Below, piece by piece: positions 22,754 through 34,803 of a stretch of DNA of 64,000 nt. The DNA is from Powellomyces hirtus (Eukaryota > Chytridiomycota > Chytridiomycetes > Spizellomycetales > Powellomycetaceae), in contig JAHLKG010000032.1 of the NCBI GenBank assembly GCA_025526995.1, positions 124,001 through 188,000 on the forward strand, read 5' to 3'. Below the pieces are notes generated by a model. It saw only the letters and a program-made list of their open reading frames with translations, did not search any database and was not told the DNA's origin. Within the stretch, counting starts at the first letter, position 1. Each line of letters starts with the position of its first letter. A program made the translations under genes and the position numbers.

Positions 22754-24317
22754 CTCCTGCCTTGCAACATAGACTTCAAACAGTACATGCTTTTACTGTT
22801 CTTGCTGTTCAACAGGCATTTTTTCCAAAACTGCATTTGCATGTTGACCAGAAGCATCTGAATCATTTTTGGTGAGTTGTAGCTAAAAAAGCTGCAACAC
22901 AGCATTGGATTTGTGAGCTGAATCTCTAGACAAATGGGTTCAGACAGACAAACAGATGAAAAACATAACAATTTAGTATTGGAATACATAGCAAAAGTGA
23001 ATTTTTCAAATATTTTTTCAGCCAGCAGTTGCAAACAGAGTTCATAACCTATTGTCCAATGCAAGAAGTCGATAGCAAGAGACAATGATCTGCAATAATT
23101 TTGTACATTGTGTCTTTGTTAAGAGACAACAGTAAAGTGCTCCGCAATAGCTTTGATAGGGTAGGACTGTAGTTGTCAAGCATGTCCAATCTTCCAACAC
23201 ACAATACCCTAGCTTGAAGTGCAGTCCTTAATGCATGACACATCTTTTAACCATATTGTAAACAATGAAAGTACACCACAAGCTGATTTTAGAATACAGC
23301 CTGTTTTTATGTATGATCATTCAGTTTGTTTTGCCAACTGTATTGACAACAGCCACAATTTCATTCAAATAAAACTTGTTAAAGGTCATTGGGGTACTAA
23401 GTGCTTATGTAAAAGGATATTTAAAATGGCAGTGCCAAAAAACAATGATGAACAAAAAAAGAAGGTTGTTTTTAAATAGTAATGTCTTGAAAAGTCCAGC
23501 GGTGTTTTCTAATATGTTTCACTATCATATGTTTCAATTAATAAAAACAAACAATTTTATAGAGTCTGTATAGATAATCCATATATGCACTTCTAAGGTT
23601 TTGTCTGCCTGTATGCAAAAGAACATTGATAGTAAATCTTTATTCAAAAAGTTGTAATTGTGCATGTTGTAATTGTGCATGGTAAAAATACATGTCAATT
23701 TGTTCAATTCAACCAAGTTAGCTTGAAAAACAAGGTCTTTTCTGGTTTATTTTAATCTCTTTAATAGTGTGGAGAAAATCAGTACATTTCAAAAGATTTA
23801 GTAAACTTCCATTCAATACTCTGTATTCTCACTTGTGGAAAATTTAGCTTTTTTATAACTAGTTGATTTTATTCATTTTGGTTGTTTTAATTGTCCTGAC
23901 TGTTCAATATACCTTAAACATCCATCACTAGCATTTACCACCTCTTACTATCTTCTACTACCTTTATTACTACCTCTTACTAACTTTCACAATCTCTGTC
24001 ACACAACCCTGACTCGATTACCTCAGAATTGGGGCTGTCTGACTCAAGGTAATCCTAGGTATCCTAGCTCATCCTGTGTTACTATAATTGTGATGAAGCG
24101 GTAATGTGATGTGACATCATGTGACTCAGTAAACTAGGATTTTGATTCGATTTGGATTCCTATGGAGTAACATTGTGGACCATGGAAAAGGTGGTACGAA
24201 GAACCCTGACTACTGACGCGGGTCTGTTCTTCTCGCGTCGGTCTATCTGTCTGTCTGTGTGTGTGTCCGGGAATAACACTAACAACACCAATAACACACT
24301 TTTGCACCAAAGGGGAC
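22754..24317 (+). other. AT-rich spacer without recognisable gene
   Basis: Low-GC sequence with only short, stop-rich frames. The first ~450 bp may be eroded 3' coding sequence of the inverted LTR element, but no motif is readable. At about 23930-23990 there is a TACTA/CTACC-type simple repeat. Nothing else supportable. Confidence 0.6.
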
Positions 24318-24658
24318 ATGCCTGGCGAACCGACGGCGATAAACGAAGGAGACTTTGCGGTAAAGCTCAGACCCGGGACGGACGCAGTGGCTACCGCACA
24401 GGCACTGGGCTTGACATACATTGTAATGGGGAACCATGCCACGCCAATCACAGATTCCCACTCTCACAGAGACTCCTGTCTAACGTGCTTCTGATTCTTG
24501 AATAGGGGGCGGTGGGATCGCTGGCGGAATGGTATATTTTCCGACGGAAGGAGAATGAAATGCAGGGAGAGCTGGAGTTGATGAAGCAGCTGGAGAGTGC
24601 GGCGGGAGTGGAGCAAGTGTCTGTGCAGGTGCAGCGGCAGTTGCACAAGCGAGAGTAG
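24318..24658 (+). CDS. Stand-alone proprotein-convertase (S8) propeptide-like protein
   Basis: Two exons, 24318-24422 and 24506-24658 (intron GTAATG...GAATAG), give 85 residues ending in TAG. The product resembles the S8 pro-domain of kexin/furin-type convertases. It has FAVKLRPGTDAV, then ALGLTYIGAVGSLAEWYIFR across the splice junction, which matches the family's G-F-x-x-x-G-x-V-G-S-L-x-x-x-Y-x-F block. It ends QVQRQLHKRE, with a terminal Lys-Arg like the propeptide cleavage site. No signal peptide or catalytic subtilase domain follows within 700 bp. It may be a free inhibitor or foldase-like propeptide, or a relic of a truncated protease gene. The splice prediction restores the family motif exactly, so coding origin is likely; present function is unknown. 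Confidence 0.6.
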
Positions 24659-24712
24659 TGACCCAACAACGACAACGACGACGACGACGACACCGACTAA
24701 CGAGTGGGATCC

Positions 24713-24762
<50 letters not shown>

Positions 24763-25368
24763 CCATTAGATAGGTAGCAGGCCGCTCGCTGCATCCGATG
24801 CACTCGAGGACTCATCCCATCGTTCATCCACTCAATGAGAGAAAGAGGGTCTACATACAGGACACACATATGCGCTAATACGTGAGGGAGAGGGCTAGAT
24901 TCAGAACACTATGCAGTCAATCAGTCGGTCACTCAGTCACCGAGTCCCTCCGTCAGTCACTCAGTTAGTGAAGCACCCATCCCACCGCATCCTGTCACTT
25001 CAGTCAGTCAGCCATGTTGGCGCACGTCTTCTTAGTCTCTTTCCGTGCGAAGGAGGGTTACTACAATGTAGTCTCTATCTCTCATGATGATGCTACATCT
25101 GGCACACAACAACACGTGCGCGCGTCATGACTCACACGGCTCCTTCCGATAATGTTGATGATCCTCCTCCTCCTCCTCCTGATGATGGTGCTGGTGGTGC
25201 TGGTCGTCGTGATTGTCTTCTCAACATATCCCATCCACTCCCGACTACCCACCCATTCCCACAAAACCGCTGAACCACTGACTGGCTCGCTGACTGACCG
25301 ACTGACTGCCTCGCTGACTGACTCGCTAACTCGCTGACTGACTCCCTAACTCGCTAACTCGCACGACC
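24659..25368 (+). other. Intergenic with TCA/ATC microsatellite and ACTG-type repeats
   Basis: Contains a (TCA)n tract at about 24714-24763, repeats of CAGTCAGTC/ACTGACTC type at 24910-25010 and 25270-25350, and a CTC/GGT-rich stretch at 25160-25210. No gene seen. The last part is the leader of the TPS2-like gene. Confidence 0.6.
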
Positions 25369-28300
25369 ATGCCTACCACAGACCAGCAATCCTCCCTCTT
25401 CTTCAGTACGTTTTTGTCCACTTGGAGGCGCCGCAAGCATCTTGCTACTGCCCCAGACTGCTTCGCTTACCCACCTTTCCTTAGTGGACGATGACGACGA
25501 CGAACGCAGCGACATGGACGACTTTAGCCCGCATTCTTTTGGCCGCGACTCGATCGTCCGTGACCCGCCCACACTGCTCAACACTACCCGCACCATTGTC
25601 GTCTCCCTCTTTCTGCCATTCACCGTCTCCGCCGATCCCTCCCCGCCCGCTCCCACCAAAAATCACCTCTCCATACCCTCTGCCACCGCGGGCGGCTCAC
25701 CGTCTGTCGTGAAACCGCTGGAGCGCCGGCGAAGCGTGGGTGCCGTCGAGTTCAAACGCCAGCGCAAAGTCTCGGAATCGAGAGGTTTGCGCCCCGATCC
25801 CGGCTGGTGGCACTTCGAAAGCTCGGGACTCGGCAACATTGGTCTGCAGAATGCCGTCAACTCGATGCGCAAAAAAATGAAGGAGCCCGTCTGGGTTGGA
25901 ACGTTGGGCGTGTCTACCGAGAGATGGTCGGAAGAAACCAAATACAATGTCAGGAGAAAGATGGACGAGGAACGGAAATGTGTGCCCGTGTATCTCACTG
26001 ATGCCGAGGTAGAGGGGCATTACAATCAGTTCTGCAAACAGGTATGTTTCGGTTGGGCTTGAGAAGAGACATTCATAGGTACACGCGCTTACAGGGATTT
26101 CGGACCACCTGAGAGTGTGTTTGTGCTCACTAGCCGGTATTACCTGGGAACAAACACCCTTGCTCATCTCACAATCATTGTGTTTGCTTTATGACAGGTA
26201 CTATGGAAGCCGTTCCACTATCAACTTCGGGACTATCCAAAGGGCGAAGCGTACGAAGAACAAGCATGGCAGCAATACGTTGCCGTCAACCAAAAATTCG
26301 CTGACGCCGTCGCCGAGACTTACGTGCCGGGTGACATTGGTATGGCCAAATGCGCCACATCATGTCCTTGATGTCTCGCGCGCCTCTGTCCCCCATACTC
26401 ATCGCCATCTTTCTGTATATAGTGTGGATAAACGACTACCACCTGATGTTGGTCCCTTCGATGGTTCGGAAACTCATACCGGATGCCATCATTGGATTCT
26501 TCCTTCACATTCCATTCCCCAGTTCAGAGATCTTCCGGTGTCTGCACGTGCGAAAGCAGATCCTCGAAGGCATGCTGGGTGCAGGTACCACCGACATTAT
26601 GGCAGGTCTACGTCCATTGTAGGATCAAATGCTCATCGCTTTCCTCCCCGCCCAGACATGATTGGTTTCCAAACGTACCCATTCATGCGACACTTTTTGA
26701 TGACGTGCACACGTCTGTTGGCCTTGGAATCCACTCCTCGCGGAGTGCAGCTGGAAGACCGGGTTGTCTCGGTGATGCCGATTCCGATTGGTATTGACTT
26801 GGCAGCGCTGAACGAAAAGCGCGCCCACCCCGAGGTGGCCGAGATAGTGGCTTCCTTGCGGGAAAGATATGCGGGCATGAAAGTGCTGATTGGACGCGAC
26901 AAGAACGACTATGTCAAGGGAGTGCGGCAAAAGATGCTTGCTTTCGAACGATTTCTCAAAGACTTCCCAGAGTGGGTAGGAAACGTCGTCCTGATCCAGG
27001 TCGCGCTGTCCACCACCGAAGCGAACGAGAATGAATGCCGAGTATCCGATGTCGTGGCTCGCATCAACTCGCGATACGGCACCCTCGAACATGCGCCCGT
27101 CGTTTACCTTCACCAAGACATCTCCTTCAGTCATTATCTCGCACTATGGACTATTGCCGACGCGTGTGTCATTACATCGCTGCGCGACGGCATGAACTTG
27201 ACGTCGCACGAGTATGTGGTGTGCCAGGAGCAGAATCATGGGCCCCTGATCATTAGCGAGTTTGCTGGAACCTATGGCAGCTTTGGGGCTGCGCTCCGAG
27301 TCAATCCATGGGACGTCAAGGAAGTCAGCGCAGCCATCAATGAAGCCCTGAATATGAGCGACGAGGAGAAGGCGTTTCGGTGGAAAGAGCTGTACTCGCA
27401 CGTCATTGGAAACACGGCGCAAACGTATGTGGACACTTTTAGCCAAGAGCTCGTCAAGGCGCACGAGGAGGTGACGCGGACAGTGTCCACCAGTATACCG
27501 CCGCTCCCAGAGGACCTCGTCCTCGTAGAGTACGCGCAGAGCAGGAAGCGAATATTCTTCTTGGATCAGGACGGGACCATTATGAATTTCAACAAACACT
27601 CGTCTACAACTCTCCTGTCGAGCCGGATACCAACCTCGAGAGTACAAGAGGCGATTCGGCAGTTGGCGAGCGACCGCCGGAACATTGTGTATCTGATGAG
27701 TGGCCGGTGCAAGTCGGAAATGGAGGAGTTTGTGGGAATACCGAACGTGGGGTTGTGTGCAGAAAACGGATGCTATCTAAAGTACGCCAACAAAAACACG
27801 TGGGAGACAATGTTACCCGACCACGACCTTTCATGGCGGAAGCAGGTCATGGAGATTTTCGAGTACTACACGGACCGCACGCCCGGATCGTACATTGAGC
27901 AGAAGGAAATCGGAATGGTGTGGCATTATGGACATGCCGATATGAGCTTTGGTTCGTGGCAGGCCGCCGAGTGTCAGAACCATCTCGAGCAAGCGTTGAC
28001 GACCTCGTTTGCCATCCACGTTCTGGCCAAAAAACGGAGTTTGGAAGTCATGCCGCGAAACTGCAACAAGGGGACCGTCATTAGGAGGGTGCTCGAGCAC
28101 CACCAAGGCCGGGGTGTCCAAAACCGCCGAGCAGCAGCCAACCGGAATTCGACTGGTTTCAGTGCCAGCGCCGCGGGGTCGGACGGCAAAGTCAAGCGGC
28201 GAAGCTTTTCCGGGCAGAGTGCAACGGAAAGTGTAACCAACGATACGTACTTTGCCCACGACCGCCAGTACTCGGAAGACGGCCTTCTGGAAGATGCCCT

Positions 28301-29210
28301 GGCGCGTGAGATTACGTCTCTGGTGACTCTTGCAGAAAGTCCCGCGTCAGAAGTCTTTGAAGGAACCCTCCCGAGCAAAGAACGGGTGGACTTTATCTTT
28401 TGCATGGGCGACGACCGCGCTGACGAATACATGTTTGAGTACCTGCGGCGACTGGAGATGCATACCAATAAGAAGGAGTTGCGCAGCGAACCCGTCACGC
28501 CATTTGAGGAGCTGCGCAACCTTGGCCTAGGATTGACGTCTCCGCCCGTCCGCCGTCCAACCTCGAGCGACGCCGGAAGCGACAAGCTGTTTTCACCCAT
28601 CACGAGCCCACTCGAGTCCCAAGCGGGAGCAGCCATTGAAACTTCCTTTGCGAGTCGAGAAGTCCACCTTCGACAACAGGCCGTGAGCCACTACCATCAT
28701 GGCCGCCTCTCACCGGACCCACTGGCCACCAGCGCGGCGAGTTACCCTCTCGGCAGCCCGCACGTTACCGAGGGTGTTGTGGCCGCGATCGCATCCCTCC
28801 CGGACACTTTTGAACTCGAAATGCCCAGCAACCGTCTGTCCACCGGCACTCTCGACACCCTGTCCAGCATCGGCACCGGCTCCACCATCACCGCCGCTGT
28901 ATCTCACTACACCAACACCACCACAACCACCTCCACTGCATCCTCCATCCCCCCCGCCGCAAACATCACGCCGCAAAGCAACAACAACCCGTACACACAT
29001 CACCACTCGACCCCTGCCACACCGGGCGCGGGTCGTGGTCGTCGCTGCGTGATCACAGCCACGGTGGGTAAAAAGAGCAGTGCAGCGAAATGGTTCATGA
29101 CGGGCCCGCAGGAAGTATTGGCTCTGCTGGATAAATTCATCCAGTGTGGCAAGACGCACAAGGGTGGACGGTCGACGGTCCCGCAGCCGGGAGAGTTGCC
29201 CTTGATGTGA
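25369..29210 (+). CDS. TPS2: Trehalose-6-phosphate phosphatase/synthase-family protein (TPS2 type)
   Basis: Exons 25369-25405, 25485-26041, 26198-26339, 26423-26584 and 26656-29210 give 1150 residues. The N-terminal two thirds is a glycosyltransferase-20 domain (DIVWINDYHLMLVPS, GADMIGFQTYPF, IPIGID, SLRDGMNL). It carries GRDKNDYVKGVRQK where the synthase Tps1 has GVDRLDYIKG, as in Tps2/Tsl1-type subunits. The C-terminal HAD phosphatase has FLDQDGT (about residue 602), LMSGR, a KKRSLEV lysine and GDDRADE (about 884), so catalysis as trehalose-6-phosphate phosphatase is plausible. Two low-complexity inserts interrupt it: about 95 residues before the GDD motif and about 200 before the terminal VITATVGKKSSAAKW block. 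Exon 1 is assigned because GTACGT...CCTTAG splicing joins ATG 25369 in frame; ATG 25442 is an alternative start. Cytosolic trehalose synthesis role inferred. Confidence 0.88.
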
Positions 29211-29597
29211 TGTGTGTGAAATGTGGGGCAAATAGCGGAGAAATGTATTGTAGCTTTGGTTTGCACCTCGCCTTGCCCCATCACTGCGCCACCCCGTGGA
29301 GGTTGCCTTGCACCTGTATTTTCTCTTTGGTATATTTGTTGTACACATTGTATTTTCCTTTTTGCTCTCATGCCATGCCAACCTGTTCATTTGGTTATTT
29401 TTTGCGAGTCGTCAGCTTTATGGGTGGAAGTTTGGAACAATCCATCTGTTCGTTTGTTCATGCATGCCATATCAAGGATGCGAGCAACTGATACTAGATC
29501 TAGACGACGTGCTTTCCTTCTTTACGTTTTTCATGAAATTTTTTTTGGAACGAAAACGCATTCAACACTTTTGGCATTTGGAGAGGTTTCTACATAA

Positions 29598-29637
<40 letters not shown>

Positions 29638-29648
29638 CACCATACGCC

Positions 29649-30757
29649 ATGGCGCCAAGCAAGAAGAAGCCACAGGCTGCTGTCGCAGAGGGTATGTTGC
29701 GAGCTAAGAGCTGATTGGTTCTTTTCAGGCAGAGTAAGACATTATGCTCAACCTACATGATTTATTTCATTGCACCCAGCTGTCGACAGCTCCGACGACG
29801 AAATGCACATGGACATGGAGGCTACTACCCCGCCCGCCAGCAGCAGCAGCAGCAGCACGACGACGGAAAAGGACGATTTCCAAAAGAACACGCCGCTGGT
29901 TCTCCTCTCTGCGTCGCAAAAGAGCGAAATGGCGGCGCTGGCCGCCTCCGCCGCGCCGCCGCCGCCAAAACTCAGCAAAAAGCAACGCAAGCGGCTCAGT
30001 GCGGCCAAGAAGAAGAGTAGTGAGGGGGAGAACGGAACGCCCGGAACAATCTATCTCGGCCGCATCCCGCATGGATTCTACGAGAATGAAATGACAGAGT
30101 ATTTTAAACAGTTTGGAGATGTCACGCGGGTCCGCTTGAGTAGGAATAAAAAGGTACCGTGTGAGCAGAGGGAGAGAGAGAGAGGGAGGAGATGTGGGTG
30201 ATGGGTGATTGATTATTGATTAACCCTGTTTTTTTCTCTTTCTTTTTTTTTCTTTTGTTGTGGTAGACGGGAGCATCGAAGCATTACGCATTCATTGAAT
30301 TCGCCGCTGAAGAAGCTGCCCGGATTGCGGCCGAGACCATGGACAACTACCTGATCTTCAACCACATGCTGACATGTATGTGAAACGCTCCCGCGAGTCA
30401 AAAAGCAAAAAAAAGGGGCGACGTTCCCAAACCCTGAAAACTTACCCTTTGTTTTTGTTGGCTTTGTTTTTCCCCCTAGGCAAATTCATCCCCGCCGACA
30501 AAGTGCACCCGTCGACATGGACCGGCGCCAACAAAAAATTCAAAGTCATCCCGCGGGCCAAAGTGCAGCGCTTGCGCCAGAACAAGGTCAAAACCACCGA
30601 CCAGCACGCCAAGCAGGTGACCCGCCTGGCGAAACTGAGGCAATCCAAGCTCCGCCAGTTGCGCAAATCGGGCATCGAGTATGAGCTGCCCCCCGTCGTT
30701 GTCCTCCCCGCCGCCGAGGCCGGGGCCGACGCTGAGGCGGAGGCGAGACGCGAGTAG
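29649..30757 (+). CDS. NOP15: Nucleolar RRM protein, Nop15/NIFK-like ribosome biogenesis factor
   Basis: Exons 29649-29691, 29780-30153, 30267-30375 and 30480-30757 give 267 residues. The Ser/Ala-rich N-terminus has an acidic patch and a basic [10 protein letters not shown] nuclear-type motif. A single RRM follows, with RNP2 TIYLGRIP and RNP1 KHYAFIEF split by intron 2. The C-terminus is basic with the family's post-RRM block ([16 protein letters not shown], then FKVIPRAK). Yeast Nop15 and human NIFK act in 60S pre-rRNA processing; a nucleolar role here is inferred. The 5' leader just upstream of the ATG is a (CA)n tract (29604-29632). The 3' end faces the unknown gene at 31073 across a 315-bp convergent spacer. 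Confidence 0.87.
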
Positions 30758-31072
30758 GAAGGGTGGAACGGGGTTTTTTTTGCTTTTTGTTTTTGTGTGT
30801 ATTTAATATTATTTGAGAAAGTGATTCATGATAGGGTGCGCGGTTTTTTTTTGGTTGGAAAGTGGGCTCGTGGGTTTGGCCAAGTGGGGTGAATGGTGCG
30901 GGAAACAGACCCGCAGATGCCCCCCATTTGCTCACGAGTGGAGCTGGCACGGGACCCTTTTGAGCGTCACTCTACACAACGGCAATAACCCCAAATAAAA
31001 ACACAACCCCAGCCACATCCCTCCCCATCTCCACATTGTCTCATCATCGTGCTCTATTCTTTACTCATGTCG

Positions 31073-32210
31073 TTATTCGACCCCGATTTTCCCGGCACTC
31101 CCGAACCGCACGAGCCCGCCGAAGCGGAAATCGGTCTTGCGGAACGCGGTTTTGAGGTCGCTGATCATCGAGGTCTGGGTGCGGGGGGACGGACGGACGA
31201 TGGAATAAAAATAAACGCAGGGAAAGATGAGAGAATGAACAAAACGAAAAAGGAAAAGCAGGGGGGGGGGGGGGGGTGCGGGGGTCCCAAGGTTGCTCGC
31301 TCACGTGCCCACTCACCGGTCCCACGCGTTTCTCGCCAATCTCCACCACACACCAGACGCTCGCGAGGTCGTCCCCGAGATTCAGATCACTCAAGCACTT
31401 ATCCTCCTCGGGTCCAATTCTCCCGCTCATTCCAGCGCGGTACCAGTCGTCCCACGCCGCGGCCGGCTGCTGCTGCGCGGGACACACGCCGAGGCGCAGC
31501 GGCTTGCGCTTGTGTTGCTTGGCGAGCGCGTTGAGGTACGGCCGGAACACGCTGCAGCGTTCCACGTAGCTGCACAGATCCGCGATCGTCGTGTGTGAGG
31601 GCGCGCACGGCAGCGTGAGATGCGTTGCTGGGAACGGCAGCGAGGACGGGGATAGGTCGTATGGCACGCAGAGCAGCGAGATGTGCAGACGGGTGCCGGG
31701 TGCGGCGGACATGCCGAGGTGTGCCCCCGACCGGGCGGCTCGCGCTTTCGCGTCGTCGTTCGCACGCACCTCCACCTCCGTCTCGCGGCGTGGAGACTGC
31801 GCTACGAGAGAGATCGAGTCGCGCGTTGCGGTCTCTCTCAAGTTCTTGGCGGGCGTGGCTGTCGGCCGTGTATTCTTCTTCTTCTGCTGCTCCTGCGTGG
31901 ATCGTTTCGATCGTGCACCGCTCTTGCTCCTGCTCCTGTTCCTGGTCCTGTTCCTATTCCTGTTCTGGACGTCGTTTTCGCGACACCGCCGTGCGGGTGG
32001 AGCACCTGACTCTGACTCGGCGAGCATCCAATCCACTCCTCCTGCAACCTCGAATTTCAAATCGCGCCTCGGCGAAAGCGGCGGGGCGACAACAACGACT
32101 ACAACGGGTGCGGAAGCGGCTGTTGCTGCTGCTGCTGTTGCACTGTGCGCGAACGGGAACGGGAACGGGAACGGGAGTGGTAAGGATAGAGGGAGGGCGG
32201 TCCAGTGCAT
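31073..32210 (-). CDS. Hypothetical protein, two exons, unrecognised
   Basis: Exon 1 runs 32210-31317 and exon 2 31174-31073, ending TAA. The intron 31175-31316 has GTGAGT...CCCAG ends and contains a long C/G run (31260-31276). The longest model is 331 residues. The first ~180 are low-complexity (Pro/Phe, Ala, Val and Arg/Asn runs) and the true start may be one of the later ATGs. The C-terminal ~150 residues look folded: HTTIADLCSYVERCSVFRPY, then DWYRAGMSGRIG, LASVWCVVEIGEKRVGP and, after the splice, SDLKTAFRKTDFRFGG. I do not recognise the family. The reverse-complement frame at 31591-32214 is judged a shadow because it lacks splice continuity. Confidence 0.55.
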
Positions 32211-32585
32211 TTAACAAAAAATTCAGATTTTTTTTTTTGTTTCCATACCGTGAGAATTTTAACTAAACACATAAACAAACAAGTAAATCAAGCAAGAAGT
32301 GAATTAAAATAAAGAATAGAAATTTTTAAATTAGGTTAGTTTGACTCAATACATAACCCCGCGTGTGTGTGGTCCGCTCAATTGGTTGGGGCGGGGAACC
32401 AAACAAAACAAAACATGAATCACTATTTGGGCAACACGTTTTCACATACATTACATGTGACACGTGGTTCAAACCACACCCCCTTGTTCGCACACTAGAG
32501 ACCAGTGCGTGTGTGTGCGTGTGTGTGTGTGTGTGTGTGTGCGGGGATCCGGGGGCTGGTGTACTCTCGCACACTAGAGAGCAGC

Positions 32586-32620
<35 letters not shown>

Positions 32621-33179
32621 CGGGGATCCGGGGGCTGGTTTACTTTCGTTTTTGGTGTAGCAGGTTTTGTTTTTGTGGGGGGGGGGGGGGGGGGGTGCCA
32701 AACAAGAGGGACAAAGTGGGCATGGATTCAATGCAGACGGTCGGGGTTGGGTAAGATGTGGCTTGGGAGCGGGTTTTGACGCGCGCGTGACGCATTCTTT
32801 GGATAGATGCACACAAGTGGGGCTATGAACTCTTTTCTATCGATATTGCCCCCGCGCCACTCCACTGGACGCAATCTCCTTCCCCAGCAAAAGTAAATAA
32901 CGAGTATGTTAATTCACGAGAGAGCAAAGGACCCTTCTCGATCCATTGTTGCACGCCCAGAAAGATGTCACTCAAATACAAAAACACAACAGTTTCAACC
33001 CACACACACACACACACACACAAAATATCACACCACCTCACATCGTATAACGTTCGTCGTGCGCTTTGGCCCACGCACGGTTTGGGAAACCGCGAGCCAA
33101 CGATAACCCACACACACGCGCGCGCGCGCGCGCCCCGACGTTTTTAATTGTATGTGATTTTTTGCATTTTTTTCCACTC
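32211..33179 (+). other. Intergenic with GT/CA and G-run simple repeats
   Basis: Upstream region of the unknown - strand gene and downstream of CKS1. It contains two related (GT)n blocks at 32506-32540 and 32587-32620, each followed by CGGGGATCCGGGGGCTGGT, a G run at 32678-32697, (CA)n at 33002-33022 and (CG)n at 33117-33133. No gene seen. Confidence 0.6.
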
Positions 33180-33243
33180 TCACCCAGCCAACCCGCCAAT
33201 CACACCCTTTTTCTTGGTTCCACCCGGCGCCGCAACACGGGGT

Positions 33244-33279
<36 letters not shown>

Positions 33280-34458
33280 TGCTGTTGTTGGAGAAGGTAC
33301 TGCTGTTGCGCTTGGTAGTCGAGTTGCTGTTGGGTGGGTTGTTGTTGTTGCGGGACCTCGGTGCCGGCAGGGGCGGGGCCCGGGGGTTTGCCGTTGGGGT
33401 ACTTGAGCTGTGCGTGCAACGTAGGGTGGAAGAAAAAAGAAGAAAAACGCACAGAATCAGATGTGTGATGGTGGGGTGGAAGCGAGAATAGCTTTCCCCG
33501 CAAAGCCACCACATGGAAAACATCACAAACCAGTACCTGATAATCCTTCTCGCGCTTAAACAGTAAAATGTGCGGCTCAGGCTCTGCATTGGTCCGGAAA
33601 AAAAAAACAACCGGAAGCAAATGTAACCAGTGAGTCCATTTACTGTCACTGCCCTTCTTGCCCGCGCCCACTATACGCGGACCCCAGTTCTTTTTTCGAT
33701 TTTTTTTTTTTAGGTTCTTTTACGCACCATGAATCATGTAATGTATCCAACCCGCACTCTGCATCACGCCGAGCGAGCGCCATTCTTCGTCTGGCATCAA
33801 GCGACCTGTTGCCCAACCAAACAAAAAAAAAACAAAAAACAAAAAACACAATTTTAGCTTCCTCTCACCGCGCGCGTAACATCATACCCATACCACCACC
33901 CGAATGAATTCGTCCTCCGTACCTTGTGGAACGTATTTTGCTACCAATACCAACAAAAAAAGAAAACGGAGAGAAAGGAGACAGAAAGAGGATGGCTATT
34001 AACAACTGCGGTTTTGGGAAAGTAGGGTATGTGGGAGGTCGTTGAGTGCTGTGTTTTTTTCTCGTTACCAATCTGCTTTGGCAGCGTGACATGCCGATAC
34101 TCGCTCTCATCGTCCTGATAGCGGTTACTGTAGTAAATGTCTTGATGCTACCGGCAAACCGGGGAATGTCGTTTCGTTAGTTCAGTATTCTCCTGCGGCG
34201 GCCCCACGCAGCAAACGCAACGAAATGCGTCCCATGAACGCTTCACATTCCCATGCGGCAACCAAGCCAATAACCCCAAACAGAAACATCTATATGTACA
34301 GAATGGAGAGCGGGGGGGAAGGGGGAAGGGTTGAATGGGGGCTGTGTGATATAGATACATACGTGTTCTTCAATGTCCTGCTGCCTCTTTTCCGCATACT
34401 GGTCCTCGTCCTCTTCGTAGCGCGGGTCGTATTCTTCCTCGGATTCTCGGTACGCCAT
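33180..34458 (-). CDS. CKS1: Cyclin-dependent kinase regulatory subunit CKS1
   Basis: Six exons read 34458-34363, 34147-34069, 33940-33923, 33805-33728, 33583-33537 and 33407-33180, giving 181 residues and TGA. The exon order reproduces the Cks fold: [20 protein letters not shown], then [35 protein letters not shown] and KREKDYQ. The HxPEP beta-hinge motif and phosphate-binding Arg/Trp residues are present. The core is of the short metazoan-like length without the extra loop of S. cerevisiae Cks1. It has an acidic N-terminal extension of ~30 residues and a C-terminal Gln-rich tail (about 14 consecutive Q) like the yeast protein. Exon 3 is only 18 nt. It binds Cdk1 and supports cell-cycle phosphorylation by family knowledge. 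Confidence 0.92.
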
Positions 34459-34803
34459 TGGATGACCGGGGTGAGATCGGGGGGTTTTTTTTTGGCAGCG
34501 TGCGGTGGGGTGGATGTGATAGAAGACCAAGAATAAAATAGAATGCGAAAGGACAGTAGTCAAGCAGGTACAGTAGCAAAGCCGGTTTAAGCACAGTTAC
34601 TTTCGGACAAAAGCGAACGCGGCGTGTCCGAAAGCAGGTATGTGCTAAATATGGAAACACTTCATCGCTTACGTTATGGGGCGCAGTGGGGATTGCCGCC
34701 CACACTCCCCCCGTCCTACACACTCCTCTCTTCCATTGTCACGCTATCGAATCGATATTTTTACCCACGCGCACACATATCACACACACGATTCTCCTCA
34801 GTC
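34459..34803. promoter_or_regulatory. Divergent promoter region between CKS1 and GNA1
   Basis: 345 bp separate the two divergent start codons, so regulatory elements for both must lie here or in the first introns. I see no clear TATA box. CACA-rich sequence precedes the GNA1 ATG. Confidence 0.45.

Noticed and set aside
22729..23243. Two - strand ORFs of 118 and 64 codons
   Set aside because: AT-rich, without recognisable motifs; at best eroded 3' pol of the inverted LTR element.
24464..24869. - strand Met- or Asp-repeat ORFs
   Set aside because: Generated by the TCA microsatellite; no other support.
31591..32214. A 207-codon + strand gene
   Set aside because: It lies opposite the spliced - strand gene, is Arg/Ser/Leu-rich as expected of a complementary frame, and has no domain.
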